Source: Candidatus Palibaumannia cicadellinicola
Lineage (GTDB): Bacteria; Pseudomonadota; Gammaproteobacteria; Enterobacterales; Enterobacteriaceae
DNA length: 8,368 bases
Direction of reading: 5' to 3'
Assembly (NCBI RefSeq): GCF_002855795.1
Contig: NZ_NJPO01000103.1
Coordinates: 1-8,368, forward strand
Shown here piece after piece: positions 8,259-8,368 of the stretch. The translations under genes were made by a program, and so were the position numbers. Below the pieces are notes generated by a model, which saw only the letters and a program-made list of their open reading frames with translations, was not told the DNA's origin and did not search any database. Every line of letters begins with the position of its first letter. Position 1 is the first letter of the stretch.

Positions 8259-8287
8259 ACTTCGTAAGCATTATTAATGATCATTTG

Positions 8288-8296
8288 ATCTTAGCA
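8288..8296 (-). promoter_or_regulatory. Predicted extended -10 element of the ackA-pta promoter
   Basis: The minus strand reads TGC-TAAGAT: an extended -10 TGn followed by a hexamer matching TATAAT at 4 of 6 positions. Transcription would start near 8281 and leave a leader of about 32 nt before the ackA ATG. The sequence at the -35 distance (TTAATT region) is poor, as expected for an activator-dependent promoter. The FNR-like dyad is centred 41.5 bp upstream of this inferred start. Confidence 0.4.
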
Positions 8297-8315
8297 TATT
8301 AGATCAAGATAATTA

Positions 8316-8329
8316 ATGATTTACATCAT
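8316..8329. promoter_or_regulatory. FNR-like dyad upstream of ackA
   Basis: ATGATTTACATCAT is a perfect 5-bp inverted repeat with a 4-bp spacer. It matches the FNR consensus TTGATNNNNATCAA except at the two outermost bases. Its centre (8322.5) is 41.5 bp from the inferred ackA start site, the classic class II activator position. E. coli ackA is generally regarded as responsive to anaerobiosis. FNR is the best candidate from the sequence, but the binding protein is not proven, and a related CRP/FNR-family regulator could use the site. Confidence 0.45.
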
Positions 8330-8368
8330 AAATATACTGATCTAATATGCATCAAATGGTTTAGATCC

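Larger units (their letters stand above)
8282..8358. repeat. Long interrupted inverted repeat upstream of ackA
   Basis: The right arm, 8338-8358 (TGATCTAATATGC then ATCAAATG), is the exact reverse complement of the left arm, 8282-8289 plus 8294-8306. The left arm is interrupted only by the four bases CTTA at 8290-8293. This gives 21 paired bases per arm around a 31-bp spacer. The FNR-like dyad lies almost exactly at the centre of symmetry. The CTTA insertion forms part of the proposed ackA -10 hexamer. The left arm overlaps the promoter core, and the right arm nearly reaches the window edge. Confidence 0.8.

Noticed and set aside
8249..8284. Upstream in-frame ATG adding 12 residues to AckA
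   Set aside because: The added residues match no AckA, the ATG at 8248 has an AGGT site at the right distance, and 8248 gives the 400-residue E. coli length. The upstream ATG also lies only about 3 bp before the inferred transcription start, outside the transcript.

Overview
The window reads as a stretch of chromosome from a gammaproteobacterium close to the Enterobacterales, most likely a host-restricted (insect endosymbiont-type) lineage with a reduced genome. This is inferred from three things. All six proteins align almost without gaps, from memory, to Escherichia coli UbiG, NrdA, NrdB, YfaE, Pta and AckA. The DNA is visibly AT-shifted (roughly 40% GC by eye), with many CTA leucine codons and abundant CTAG tetranucleotides. 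Genes far apart or separated in E. coli lie side by side here. Sharpshooter-symbiont-like genomes (Baumannia type) would fit, but the sequence alone does not settle the genus.

Layout: ubiG (41-775, +, ubiquinone O-methyltransferase); a 308-bp regulatory gap (776-1083) with a possible weak terminator, a DnaA box, a sigma-70-like promoter and two NrdR-box-like sites one helical phase apart; nrdA (1084-3366), nrdB (3432-4562) and yfaE (4565-4825), all +, forming the class Ia ribonucleotide reductase operon with its ferredoxin-like maintenance factor; a 43-bp convergent junction; pta (4869-6995, -) and ackA (7046-8248, -), the phosphotransacetylase-acetate kinase operon transcribed leftward. Upstream of ackA (8249-8368) lies a nested set of inverted repeats. 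It contains an FNR-like dyad placed exactly where a class II activator would sit relative to an extended -10 element.

Function: NrdA/NrdB make dNTPs aerobically and YfaE supplies electrons to keep the NrdB diiron-tyrosyl cofactor active. UbiG completes ubiquinone for aerobic respiration. AckA-Pta turn acetyl-CoA into acetate with ATP gain, or the reverse. All six genes are full length, with catalytic residues largely intact. The main protein-level oddities are two substitutions in conserved AckA loops.

I see no new gene system, mobile element, CRISPR array or RNA gene. The parts worth a second look are the two upstream regulatory regions, the rearranged gene order, the AckA substitutions and the lack of CTAG avoidance.
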